Origin: Corbicula japonica
Lineage: Eukaryota > Mollusca > Bivalvia > Venerida > Cyrenidae
Length of the DNA: 64,000 bases
NCBI GenBank assembly: GCA_038501625.1
Contig: JAZAYU010000005.1
Coordinates: 12,239,484 to 12,303,483, forward strand
Reading direction: 5' to 3'
Position 1 is the first letter of the stretch. Each line of letters starts with the position of its first letter. A model generated the notes under the pieces. It was given only the letters and a program-made list of their open reading frames with translations. It did not search any database and had not been told where the DNA came from. Shown in pieces: positions 1 to 12,420 of this stretch. The position numbers and the translations under genes were made by a program.

Positions 1-1509
1 AAATTCTTCAATGTGTTCTCCAAAATAGATAGCAAAACTATCTTATTTTGATAAAGAATTTGTAAAACATATGACATCTGCTCCTGTGTATCTGTAAATA
101 GGAAACAAAACATTTTGTTTACTTTCGATATATTTTAACAATGTTTATTTTGTGGGTGGGGTAATTTGTTTTGGTTTAAACTTTCGATACCTGTAGTGTG
201 TTCCCAGACATCGACAATGATTAATTGTCGGGTTTCGGCTTATTTGTTTTTCAGAATTCTTTTACAAATTTAGACATGCACAAAAAGGAATTGGTAAACT
301 GCAATTTTAAGTGATTCATAGTCAATTCATTATGAAAAATATCGAAATATCTTCTTCCGCAAAGTCACGTGATACTTTCAAGGGAAGTAACTGTTAGTAA
401 TTCTTTTGTAGACTCTTTCACAGTAGATCTGTAGTACGAGGAGTTTTGACAAGAGCGGTTCATTCGTTAAATAGTTTATATGGAGTCTGGTGTACAAAAA
501 GTGTGTCATTGCTGCACTGTTACCAACGTTGTTGTTTAACAATGCCATTTGAAAAGGCCGTGCAACTGCATTGCATATTCTTCCAGAAACTTTGTTAAGG
601 TCTTAGACCCATCATTAGCATATTAAAACCAAACAGTAACCATAATTATGTAAGATATTTAGTTATTAAATGTCTTTAAAAAAGACAATAGGCAAGTTAC
701 AGATAATAACAGTTGAGCGATAATGTTTTGTGATTATCTGCCCTTGTTGACATGGTTGTCTTGAGTTATCTCCCTTGGAAACACAAAAATGTTAATTTCT
801 CCATTTTTCTACGGTAAATATCTGATTTCTTATTAAAATAGTACACAAACTCTGTTTGTTAAGTTTTCTACCAAGAGACTTTCTTGAAAAAAATAAATAT
901 TTTTAAAGTAATAGCAAAAAATCGATATTTTCCATAGGCTTTAATGTAAATGTTAACACCTATTATCTCCCGTTAAATAAAAATGTCTTGAAAAATTTCT
1001 CGGTGAATCATCTTATATTTTGTATGCCTTTAACACTTTAAAAGTACATTGATTTCCTACCATCCAGTGTCAAGATATGAAATATGGCAATGATGGTCCT
1101 AAATCCTTAAATCGATAATATGGGAAAACCCGCTTGAATTAGTTTAAGTGTTACAATACGATTAAACAACCAAAATGATTTTAAAACACTGATCTTTTTT
1201 CTACATTTATACTCTCCGGAAACTTGCTTCAATAGTGTACTTGTATGTATTTGCATTTCTTTACACAATAACATAACATATATTACTTTTAAAGCCGCTG
1301 GTACCAGTGGCTGAGGTTTCAATTGTCCAGCTGCTAGCAACTGAGATTGATATTTTCTCAAATAAAGTCGCGCAACATTCCTTTTCTATTGATACGACTG
1401 CTTTGCAGAGGTCGCAATGCAGCTGCACGAAGACATTGAGGCTGTCCCTGAGATTCCAGTGCAAAATCTAAGCAACTGACTGTTTTATGACTCGCAAAAC
1501 ATGTTGGAC
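1..1509. other. intergenic, no gene seen
   Basis: AT-rich DNA with short, unconserved open frames on both strands. None has plausible splice context or recognisable protein similarity. I see no RNA gene or ordered repeat here. Confidence 0.5.
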
Positions 1510-1650
1510 AAGATAGTAAAATCTGAGATTGGAGACCAGTCGTAAATTCCATGCATCATATTGGATGAAATGGAGACCAGTCGCCATTTCAGCCAATCAG
1601 ATGCTTGAGATTTGAGACTGGTCCCGTGATTTAGTTTTATAATCTTGGGC
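1510..1650. repeat. FB palindromic element, diverged
   Basis: The right arm (CCAATCAGATGCTTGAGATT, then TTTTATAATCTTGGGC) is well kept. The left arm is interrupted near 1540-1565, so the foldback is imperfect. Short open frames here are repeat artefacts. Confidence 0.75.
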
Positions 1651-2675
1651 CCAGCTGCTGCACCTAGTCTGAGCACAACATATTATTGTCATTATCATAA
1701 TAAGCATGTGGATATTTTATGTGACTGTTTTTGTTTTGTTTAGTTTTTGAGTTAGGATGTAAAACGATTAAGGAAATTTTAGGTCTACCTTTTTTATTAC
1801 TGTTTAGCTTTTGTAAGGATATACTAAAACAGACCAAAACTGCTGAAAAATCTTCTGTGTAACAGCTAAGCAATCGCATTATTACAGAATTGAATAGAAT
1901 TGTTCGAAATATTTAAATAAGGAGTCACGAATTTTCGTTAACGGATAATATACCAGCTATCAATAATTTTGTAACTTTTGTTTTCATTCCTACCTTGATT
2001 AAATAAGATAACTTGGATGCAGAACTGATTTGAAAACACACTATTTTTTTAGGTTGAAGAATATTTGATTTAAAGTTTCATATAATGAACACAATAGTTC
2101 ATATTTTGAAATGTTTATTCACATTATTTTGTGGAAGAAAATTGATATATAAATTTCTCCCTTTCCATCAAATGTCATCTCTGTATTAATTACAATTATG
2201 TTATTCTTTTTACGTTCTTGTTACGTGCAGGGTCCAGAAATTGGGTTCGTTTGAGGCAGTCTTAAGGTACTCGCATGATATTTTCAAACTTGCTGTCAAA
2301 AATCCTCATGCATATTACTAGTAAATATTGCTGTCTAAAAAGAAAAGAAAAGCAACCTCATTGAGCTTTCTCTGGATCCGTGTCAATCTGTACATGCAAT
2401 TTGAGGCCTATTTAGCCATGTACTTAATAATTAAAATTTACTTCATACTGTTAAAGCCAGTGGATGTAAACAATTACTTTTAAAAGTATATGTGTTTTGT
2501 GACAGAGAACTCTCAGCCATGTTAATGAAGATTGATAAACAGGAAGGACTATATATTTATACCAGAAACGAAACTCTAACCATACATGTCTACACGTATA
2601 ATGAAAATGTATGTATAAAACATGAACGAATTGCATCGATCTTACCCTCGTATTTATAACCGTAAACTGCATTTT

Positions 2676-2892
2676 GAACGCCAAATGTCGAAATGAAATT
2701 TGAGTGTCGAACGCATAACTCCAATTTGATGTCGAACGTTGAACTGGTTTTGAATGTCGATCGGCTATCTGCAATTTGAATATCAGACGTCGAACTGGTT
2801 TTGAATGTCAAACGTCGGTCTGGAATTTGAATGTCGAACGTTGAACTGGTTTTGAATGTCGAACGTCGAACTGGTTTTGAATGTCGAACGTT
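2676..2892. repeat. minisatellite, ~25-27 bp unit
   Basis: Imperfect direct repeats of a unit containing GAACTGGTTTTGAATGTCGA, about eight copies; the best-conserved copies are at the right end. The array creates an open frame on + whose peptide simply repeats the unit. Confidence 0.8.
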
Positions 2893-4121
2893 TTGCCAAC
2901 TTTACACACATTTTTATTCATTGGTAGCAACCATTCAAAATGTATGGTATTGCGAAGCGATCCAATACAACAAAGGCATGTCTAAGTGTAGTAGGGAAAC
3001 TTTAGGCAACGTACGCCCGCACCCATGATATAACTGCAGAGACGGTAAGTTATAGAAAACGCAGGTTTTCAAATAACTCACCATACACATTTACAGCATG
3101 CTCTAGACCATTTACGATGAATGGTAAGTGAATTTACACAAAATAAATGCAGATCTATAATTACAAAGGAAATATAAACTGATGCGAGCAATACAATAGA
3201 TTTTTTCTTTATTACATCTTCACAACTAAGTTGGATGACAAATGACGCGTTTTGAGATAGTTATGTTAGCTTTTTTGCGTATTAATTATTCAACGATAGA
3301 GATCAATCATATAAAATCTATGTGCATTTTATAAGTGAGACAACACAATTAATTTTCTAACTTGAACAAGTGAAATATCATATCAAAAAGTGTTTGTTTT
3401 TTTCTCAATTCCAATATGTTTACTTCTTTGGATGATATGAAAATTTTTATTTATTCTACAAGATAATGAACCAGTAAAAAGATTAGCTTCAAATCTTGTT
3501 TCATTTATATTTGGATTTCTAACGAAACAAAAGGTAAGTAAAGTCCATTTTACATCATCTGTCGACGTTTTAATGAAAAATTTGCCCAGTAAATAAACAC
3601 CGTCTTCTATAGAATTTTATCGATAACATTACAGTCACGTGACAAAAAGTCAAAATATTGTCCGTTAGTTTTAAGATTTTAATATCGCAAAGTGTTTTGC
3701 ATGAGTATTGTTCACTGGAAGATATTTAGTTCGCCCATTTCTGTCATGAGATCAGAGTTGGTTATATAAACAGAGTATCAGATGACTGTCACATGACTGT
3801 CTACTTATCCACGATCAGTGATAACAGTGCTACTAAAAGTGGACTGGCAACACCCAACATTTATAAATTGTTGACAAGGCTTGTAAGTAATAATATATGA
3901 ACTTTAAACGACATCATAGCAATCACTCAGGTGATTTTATTCATGCCTTTCAGGCTGTGTGACATCTTTTTCACGAACACAATTACATTGCACTTCTTAA
4001 TTGCTAGACTGTGCGCCGGGCAGGCAATCCGTAAAATTTCGTTATAACCCGCTGGCGACTCATTAACCGAACACGTAGAAACAAGTCTTTAATAAGGAAG
4101 AGCACTAGGGTCGACTTCCTG

Positions 4122-4263
4122 TGCCGAATAATAAAACTGTGATTGGAGACAAGTCTCAAATCCAAAGCATTTGATTGGTTGAAATGGCGGCCAGTCGCCA
4201 TATCAGTCAATCAGATGCTTGAGATTTCAGACTGGTTTTCAGATTTAATTTTATGATCTTGGG
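4122..4263. repeat. FB palindromic element
   Basis: Both arms present and somewhat diverged (CATTTGATTGGTTGAAATGG left, CCAATCAGATGCTTGAGATT-like right); right terminus TTTTATGATCTTGGG. Confidence 0.8.
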
Positions 4264-4450
4264 AACTGCTGTGAATGCAAACCGAAAGATCACCTGCATT
4301 CAAAGACTTTTGGGTTTACCCCTGTGGTTTTTGAATACAGGTTTGACTGATATATGAATTTGCCACGAGTTTGGTCAGTCAAAATTATTCGTTCCCGCCA
4401 AAGAATTGGTGAATTACACAAAACATCCAAAATATTTTGGTTATGCTGCG

Positions 4451-4561
4451 CTTAAGATCATAAAACTAAATCTGGAGATCAGTCTCAAATCGCCATTTCA
4501 GCCAATCAGATTCTTGAGATTTGAGACTGATCTCAAAACTTAGTTTTATGATCTTGGGCCC
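4451..4561. repeat. FB palindromic element, left arm shortened
   Basis: The copy belongs to the GATCATAAAACTAAATC subfamily. The centre is deleted: the left arm jumps from CAGTCTCAAATC straight to CGCCATTTCAGCC. The right end is TTTTATGATCTTGGGCCC. Confidence 0.8.
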
Positions 4562-5946
4562 TGAAGTTGTTAATTTTATCGGGCAGCGGACATATTGAAC
4601 AAGGTCATTAATGTCACATTATCCTTTTGTTTTATTTGGAGTGAATGTCCGTTCCATTAACGGTTCAGTTGTTCGTGTTTTTTGTTTTTGTTTATGTCGT
4701 TGTTTTTTGTTCGTTCGCTTATAACACTGATTTTATGACTATCGAATAGGCAGAGCAAAGACGGAGCAATAATAATAGTATAACTGACCTTAGGATGGAG
4801 AAATGGGTCGCATAATTTTGCAATATAAGAATCTTTGAACTATTATTTTTAATCTTTTGTTATAATTGCTTTTTTCAAATTTTTCATTTTAATTTGCCTG
4901 TTTTCATCATTTTCATATTGTTCTTGAAATTATTATTATTATTATTCAAAGGTTTGTCGCAAAGAATATTGGGAAATTTGTGGCAACTCGATGTATTTTT
5001 CAGTTATTAAACAGTCAGTAAATAAAACTTAGGATAAAATTAATTTAACGAATTTATGCCCGAATAAGTTAGTTTCTACCGCTGAATTTGGTGGTTCCAT
5101 CATTGTTCTGTCTCGGGATCGAAATAACGACCGACCAAAAATTCGGTTGTCGGTTTTCCGCCATGCTGAAGTAATCGGAATGTTTTTTTAACATTCTGAT
5201 CGACTGTCTTAATTTCGTAACTTAAAATAAATAACTCGAGAAATATGTTCATTTGGAATAGTGATCTTGTATAATTAACGTTAAAATTAAGATGAAAATA
5301 AACCTTTAATCGAAATTACTCTCAGTAAATAAGTATAGACAACAACAACAACAACAAAACATTTCTACTCAGCATTTGGCCAACTATCAGAACAATAGCC
5401 TTAGATTTATTTTTTGCGGTATTCAAACTTGAACATGTGACAAACATAATGACCCGGTATCAGGAAATTCTAAACTATGTCATAAATTTATTGCTGGCGA
5501 AGATTGTATTCACGTTTATTTAAATAATACCTACACAAGTGTAATTGTTTAATGTGTTATTTAATGGTATAGCTATCATACATTAAACAAAACCATACTT
5601 ATAATGATATATACTAAAACTGGCTCATCTATAACAACAACTTACACTAATTTATCATCGCCATATCGTGTGAAATAAAACATGAATTTTACGCCTTTGA
5701 AGAATTTCAATAAATTACTTCCTCATCATGTACACCGTTAGCTGTATCAGGCCCAGTTTGTTAAGTTTCGGACTACTTTTCATTGTTTCCGGGAATCTCG
5801 GACTACCAATATTACTATTATTTTTCCATTTCCCGAATTTCGGACTACTTTTTCACTTTCGCGTTAATTACATGAAAAAAGATGCAAAAAGGGAATTGTG
5901 TTATTACTTTCTCAAAATACGCTTTATTGACAATTATACTCAATAG

Positions 5947-6092
5947 GGCCCAAGATCATAAAACTAAATCTGGAGATCAGTCTCAAAACTCAAGCATCTG
6001 ATTGGCTGAAATGGCGACCAGTCGCCATTTCAGCCAATCAGATGCTTGAGATTTGAGACTGATCTCAAAACTTAGTTTTATGATCTTGGGCC
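5947..6092. repeat. FB palindromic element, full length
   Basis: A 146 bp near-perfect palindrome with symmetric ends GGCCCAAG and CTTGGGCC, centred on GGCGACCAGTCGCC and flanked by TAG on both sides. It is the reference copy for the CTAAATC subfamily. Confidence 0.9.
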
Positions 6093-7587
6093 TAGTTCTC
6101 TGACGTATGATCCATCAACACTAAAACAACTTAAAAATGAGAAATACTTTCAACTTTAAACTTTTCTAGTTGAACGATTTTATTAAGAACCGAAATTTCA
6201 GAATTTGGAAGTAAATCATGTCACAAATCCTACCGGATTATTCAAGCAAAAGGCGACCATAAATTGCCCTTCAGACGAACGGGCAATTATTATTAGATTG
6301 AATACTTTAAGAACTGTTTTCGATTCAAATAATGTAATATTATAATCATTTTCCTTTGTCATGGTTCTAACATTATAAAATGATATTAATGTATCGGATC
6401 AATCACTCATTGATGGTTAGCATTATAAAATTGAAACTGGTGCACAGTAATGATTTAACCAAAACAGATTCAAATTTAAATCCAGGCCACTTGACATGTT
6501 TAAATCTATTTCTTACAACACATTACGTTATTCAAATTGATGCGTTGGTAAAAAAATGTTAAGTTAAATGATATCAAATCGAATTTTAAGTTTCAAAAAT
6601 GATGTTCGACTGAAGGGGAAGTGTGTTCGACTCGAGGGCAAATTAACAGGGTCGATACTTTGAGTGCTTTGATAGTTATTGCGCCAGATATGCATAATAC
6701 AACCCATTGATTGTGTCAAAAGGATAATTGCCGAATGTTGCCAAATAATCTGATATGCGCAGTGTCACCTAAAACAAAAGATTGAAAAAAAAAATCCTTC
6801 TCTGTTCGGTTACTAATTTCTTTCTTACCCTGCATTGCCCTTTTCACTTTAATTGTACTTTTATAAAAAAAAAATGTTATAAATTACATGTTATCTGTAT
6901 CCATTAAGAACTCGAGCTTGTGAGAACCTGCCAATTCGAATTTTGTTTTTAGGCTAATTACTTGTAAATAGTCCACCGGATATTCCTCATTGGGCTAGAT
7001 ACTAAATAGTCCCATTTTTGGCCATTTGGGGGCATTAAATGGCTAGTATGGCCTGAATTTTATTTGCACGAAATGAATTCTTAGTTTTAGCCGCTTGGAC
7101 CGCAAACGCGTACCAGGATAGGTGCTGTTGGAAATTTCATCATATTGAGTTCATTTTTGCCAACTGAAAGCTGAAACTTGGTAGATATTTTGCAAACATC
7201 ATATTTTTGAATAAAATTAGAAAATATAAGATATTGAAAAACAGTTTTCTTTTAATTTATCCAGACTACCATGCCATACCGGAACAATGGGTCACTTGGT
7301 TGTTATGATCACTGCTGTTAATTTTCTGAGTAATGGGTTTATACTTTAGCTGTCATTGTTGTTTCGTTGTGACGACTTCATCGTAGCTGTTGAGGGTCTG
7401 GTTCCTATTGACGTAAATAAAAATACAACAATCAATTTATTTTAGCATGAACAAAGTTGTCAATTATGCAAAACAAATAAACAAGTTAGGATGCATCAGG
7501 CATTTTAAACAGATAAATTATAGTCGAATTTGAAACCAGAGGTATAGGTTTGAGACGGAAGTCTGTATTTTATTGTGAAGAATATGG

Positions 7588-7731
7588 TCCCAAGGTTAAA
7601 AAACTGAGTTTTGAAACCAGTCTCAAATCTCAAGCATCTGATTGGCTGAAATGGCGACCAGTCGTCATTACAGCCAGTTAGATGCTTGAGATTTGAGACT
7701 GGTTTCCCTGCTCAGTTTTATAACCTTGGGC
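7588..7731. repeat. FB palindromic element, full length
   Basis: Ends TCCCAAGGTT and AACCTTGGGC; both arms complete with a few substitutions (for example GTCATTACAGCCAG at the centre of the right arm). Confidence 0.9.
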
Positions 7732-9033
7732 ACTGGACTTCGACCTTCTTCGTTACAGTTACAGTTCATCAAATTTATTTTGAGTATTAAAGAGGCAACA
7801 AGTAAATTTGTGACCTAATGCGCACTAGTGATACCCCGCTTTGAGAAATATGACTTTCAAAATGATTTATTGTTGTAGTAGATGTTTTCTATGTGATGAA
7901 AGTTGTTTCATTATGTCCACTTCCTAAGCATTAAGTAAAGTAGATGAGTAACATGTATGATCTACAAGTATGAAAACTGCGACCATGAAAAACCCAGTTA
8001 ACTGCTTTACACCATATGGGACTAAAGGATAAAGCAATATGCAGTTGTGACTCGGCGAATACGCAGGGTGCACTTAAAGGCTTATTTTAAAAGTGTTTTG
8101 TTTACGATGTAGAACGCCTGTTGATTATATCCTTTAAATACTTTTGATTGACATTATGATTATAATTTTGATGAATTATTACCATTTCCGTCTCCGTAGA
8201 CTCATCGAATTATAAAACTATATTAAAGGGACATATTTGGTATGAACGCACGAGCACTCTATATCAAAATGTACGTGAACAAATACGAACAAAATCATGA
8301 TTATAGTTTTTCATCTACACAGATCAGATAAAAGACGAGGACGCCCAGCATTTTTTGTTGTTAATCGGTGAAAGTGATTACCTTGTTGCCAACAATTTCA
8401 GTATTTGCTTCATTTTTTTTAAAAGGAGTCTTAGGCATTGATCAGACAAGGCAGATTTGATTTAATTTCCAATCCCTGAGTCCCAAATCATATGATCTCA
8501 TATTTCCGTCGCTGTTATACTACGGGAATTACAGTCGGAGAGGTCAGATCTCAAGATGGGAGATTCTCCGACCGGAAGTGTAATTCAACATTACTAAACA
8601 TTGTAGAATTTCACTGCGATGTCCCTTTAATATACTTGCATTTTAGTTGTATTTGTATAGACGGTGTTATGTAATGTAATTCCTCCCTTTAAAGTGATCC
8701 ATCAAATTCCAGCAAAATCAAATTAATTTATCGTTAATTACACTAATCTATTCTTTGTTGTTGTTGTTTTTGTTGTTGTTTTGTCTCCAGATAGGTGCAT
8801 ACGATTGCAGGTATATTTTCCATCATTTTCGTGTTTATCTGATTTTTAAAAAAGCAATACATCCTTCGTTTTACAAAGTTTAAATTCTTCTGTCGTCCAT
8901 TACCCTAAACATAAAATTCGTTTACAGCCATTTTCTCATGAATGTCAGGTAGCCTCATTAACAGTTTAGTGATTGTTGTTTGAATTAGATATAATTGTAC
9001 GATACAAACCGATCAATTGACTATCATACCTGG

Positions 9034-9157
9034 TCCCAAGGTTATAAAACTGAGTTTGGAAACCAGTCTCAAATCTCAAGCATCTGATTGGCTGAAATGG
9101 CGACCAGTTGCTTGAGATTTGAGACTGGTTTCCATGCTCAGTTTTATAACCTTGGGC
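9034..9157. repeat. FB palindromic element, centre deleted
   Basis: Outer arms intact (TCCCAAGGTTATAAAAC and GTTTTATAACCTTGGGC). The right inner arm from the centre to CAGATG is missing, leaving about 124 bp. It lies roughly 700 bp upstream of the gene A start codon. Confidence 0.9.
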
Positions 9158-9866
9158 ACAGAACACATAGTATAAAGTAACTAGCATCACATCGATTATA
9201 ATAATGATCAAGATCACAAGGCAGTTCCAATGTAATAAAACGTGTATCCACGTACAAAAATAAGAAAATAAAACAGTGATTTTGTACAAGCTATATTTAC
9301 ATAATATGCGGTAGGTTCAGTATTCCACTTTTTAGCCCTTATCATATTCATTGAACTTATTGAGACAATTAAGTTTGTTTTAAAGAAAAAAAAACAACAT
9401 CTAAACATTTTTCTATACAACCTTTATCTAAATCGACCCACTTCTCCACAATGCTTCGCCAAGCCCTGAAATATATAAAAAATATTAAGGGAATTCCGGC
9501 TGGTTTCTGCCATTTTAAAAATGTGTCGTTTTTGCGTGATGGACTGTTCTGGGTGGAGGCGAAAAAAAGACAAATGGTAGAAATCAGCCACCATAAAACG
9601 TTAAAGTTTCACCAGAAAAAAATACAAATAAATTAAGGTTTCGGGGAAGACTTTACAAAGTACGAGAACAAAATATTTCGAATTCTAAGGGTGGCGCCAT
9701 ATGAGAAACCTAGTAGGTCTATTGTCGATTGAAAGCTCTGGCTCCGGGATAGGTCCGCTTTATTCTAGTCTGAGAATAAAGTCAAAGGTTTCTATCTAAA
9801 ATTAGATTAAACTTTAACAGTTATACGAAATGCAGATCTAACTTTTTGTTGTTGTATTTTTGCAGC

Positions 9867-12296
9867 ATGTACATATTTCACTCCGTCCTTTGGCTGATAT
9901 CTTTACTTCTGCCAGTAGCCCAACAACAACAACATGGCACACCACTTCCGCTTCCGGCTAGTAACCAGGTGTGCCTGATTGTTCCACAGGAAGTAGAACA
10001 ATGTTATAGAGGATTCCAAGGAAAACCCATAGATGATAAAGCAGCGCAAGTAAATTGTTTACAGGTATGTTCATATTGAAACTATTCAGTCCTAAAGGGG
10101 CAAACAACTGTTTTGTGTGTACAGTCATCAGTAAAATATCGTAAATAGCTTGAACAATCAACTTGAAAAATTAATTTCTGTCGCAAATGTGCTTCAAATC
10201 TTGAAACTTTTTTTATTTGTCTGTGTTTTAGTTTATGGGTATGTGTAAATTTGTTCGTTTGGTTTCTAAGAAAAAACACGCACGAACGGAAGGAATGAGG
10301 ATTCAACTTGTTTGCAATTATTTATTTTAATCCTTAACTCCATTTAAATTCGTCCATATTTTTACAAAAACATACCTTTTCTACTCTATCAACAGAAATT
10401 ATTATGGAATTTTACACCTGACATAAACAACACTCAATCTGAACTGGACTTCTTTCGAAGCCTTGTCGGGGATATTGGGGCTTTTGCCACGTCCAGTGTT
10501 CTAAGGAACGGTAACCCACGACCGCCGTCGGGACGACGTGCACGTCAAGAGTACCGTACCCTTACACCGAGTGAAAGACAACGTTTTCACGATGCACTTA
10601 ACAAGCTATACGAGGTAAAATGTCAAGTCTGACTCAAGTTTTTCAGACGTTAAGCCTACCAAATATAATAAATAAAAAAATTGACAGATCTGATTGAGAC
10701 GGTTATGTAAAATAAAACATCGAATCTCATCATTTTTAGGAAAGGGCAGATATAATTGAAAAGATACAACTGCTCGCTTTATCAAATTTTCAATACATCT
10801 TAACTATAAAGAATAAAATACAGCTCCATAAAACGAGATTTTTTTTTAATTTAAAAGTTCGTTAGTTTCTTTTGTTGTTCTGCATATATCATTGATTGTG
10901 TCAATCTCTTTTTCATTTCAAATTTTCAATAAAACATATGTATTCTTTGCATATTTAGTTCAAGTCGTGTGCAATTACTACTATTCTTTGAGTGTGCAAC
11001 TCAACAGTTTAAACTGCATTTACGAGAAAAGCAGTGCGCAAACAGCTGTACCATATTTTTCAGTTGTATCGTAGTTGTACAACAAAATAACTAGTCATGC
11101 CATGGCTGAAGTTTTTTTTAAAATTAAATTTCATTTTATGATTTAATTTTCAGGCGACCTGTACAAGCAAAATCAGCTCTACTTAATGCGATGAATCTTA
11201 AAACTATAGCCCGTTTGCTAAGACCGTATCACATATTTGTATTATGTTTAAATAATAATGCTATAAATGTTACAAAATCTAAAGGTATAACCGTCTGAAG
11301 ACCTGCTGCATACGTATGAACTATGTCTGCTTCTGCCATTTTTTCTATTTCAGGACGGAACGATTCGGGCCTTTTCACGACTTCATGCGCGTGCTTTTAC
11401 GTTACACCACAACGGGGCATCATTCTTACCATGGCATCGTGTGTTTCTGGTCATGTATGTTTTTTTTGCTTTTGTTGACTTTTTATTTAGGATACTTACA
11501 CAAAATATTGTAAAAAATCGAGTTACTATTAACCCTTTATTCCATATAAACTGGTTTCATGCACGAGTGAACAGGTAGATCCAGCTCAGCCGGAAAGAAC
11601 TGAACTAGATCCTGACCTAGATCTATGCTGTTCGCAAATGCGATAAATGAAGTAAACTATCGATTTAAAATGTGGCAACATTAGCTACTTGTTTTTTTTT
11701 TCTTAATTGCATATTCGAAGATTAAAGTAAACAGAAATACAATATTACTAGTATTATTGGTCGCCTGAGTTTAGCAGCTACCTTTCTACAGCAGTCAATG
11801 ATCAACTGTGTTAAGCATGTACCTGTCCAAAGCAGTCAAGATAAAGTGCCACGTGGATTTGGTTTTTATCTCAAATCGTGTTGCTTTAAGATGTCACCCT
11901 CCGAAAGCAGTCTTATGTGATTGCTTAATATGAGAAGTTTTACCCTAAATAGCAAAAAACTCATTTTCAGGTTTGAGGAAGCGTTACGACGTATTGACCC
12001 AACAGTTTCACTTCCGTTCTGGGACAGTACAGTGGACAACGACATGGACAATCCGGTCAACTCAGCCTTGTGGACTGCGGAATACTTTGGAAATGGCGTC
12101 GGTGACGTCACTTCCGGACCAGCTGCATTCTGGGTTACTGACCAGGGAAATTTAGAGAGAAATTATGGCCAAGCTAGTAGATTATTGTCAAAGGACCAGA
12201 TAAGAAAAGTTTTATCGAAATGTGAACTTCAGGTAAATAGATAAAACGTATTTTTTTCTTTTATTGTTAAACTATTTTGGAAGTGGAGCTGATAAC

Positions 12297-12332
<36 letters not shown>

Positions 12333-12373
12333 TTAATTTTTTAGTGCTGTTGTTAATGTTGTTGTTGATGATA

Positions 12374-12420
<47 letters not shown>

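Larger units (their letters stand above)
1651..9866. other. intergenic block with embedded repeats only
   Basis: Apart from the repeats listed separately, this 8.2 kb upstream of tyrosinase gene A holds only short open frames. I looked for exons with splice-flanked conserved motifs on both strands and found none. Simple (AAC)n at about 5341-5357 and (TTG)n at about 8755-8785 occur. The promoter of gene A should lie near the right edge, but I cannot point to a TATA box or first exon. Confidence 0.4.

Noticed and set aside
2831..3028. Short + open frame starting MSNVELVLNVERRTG
   Set aside because: The N-terminal half is the translated 25-bp minisatellite; no splice context or similarity.
8966..9420. 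Minus-strand open frames of 107 and 68 codons upstream of gene A
   Set aside because: The first runs through an FB element; neither shows conserved motifs or exon borders.
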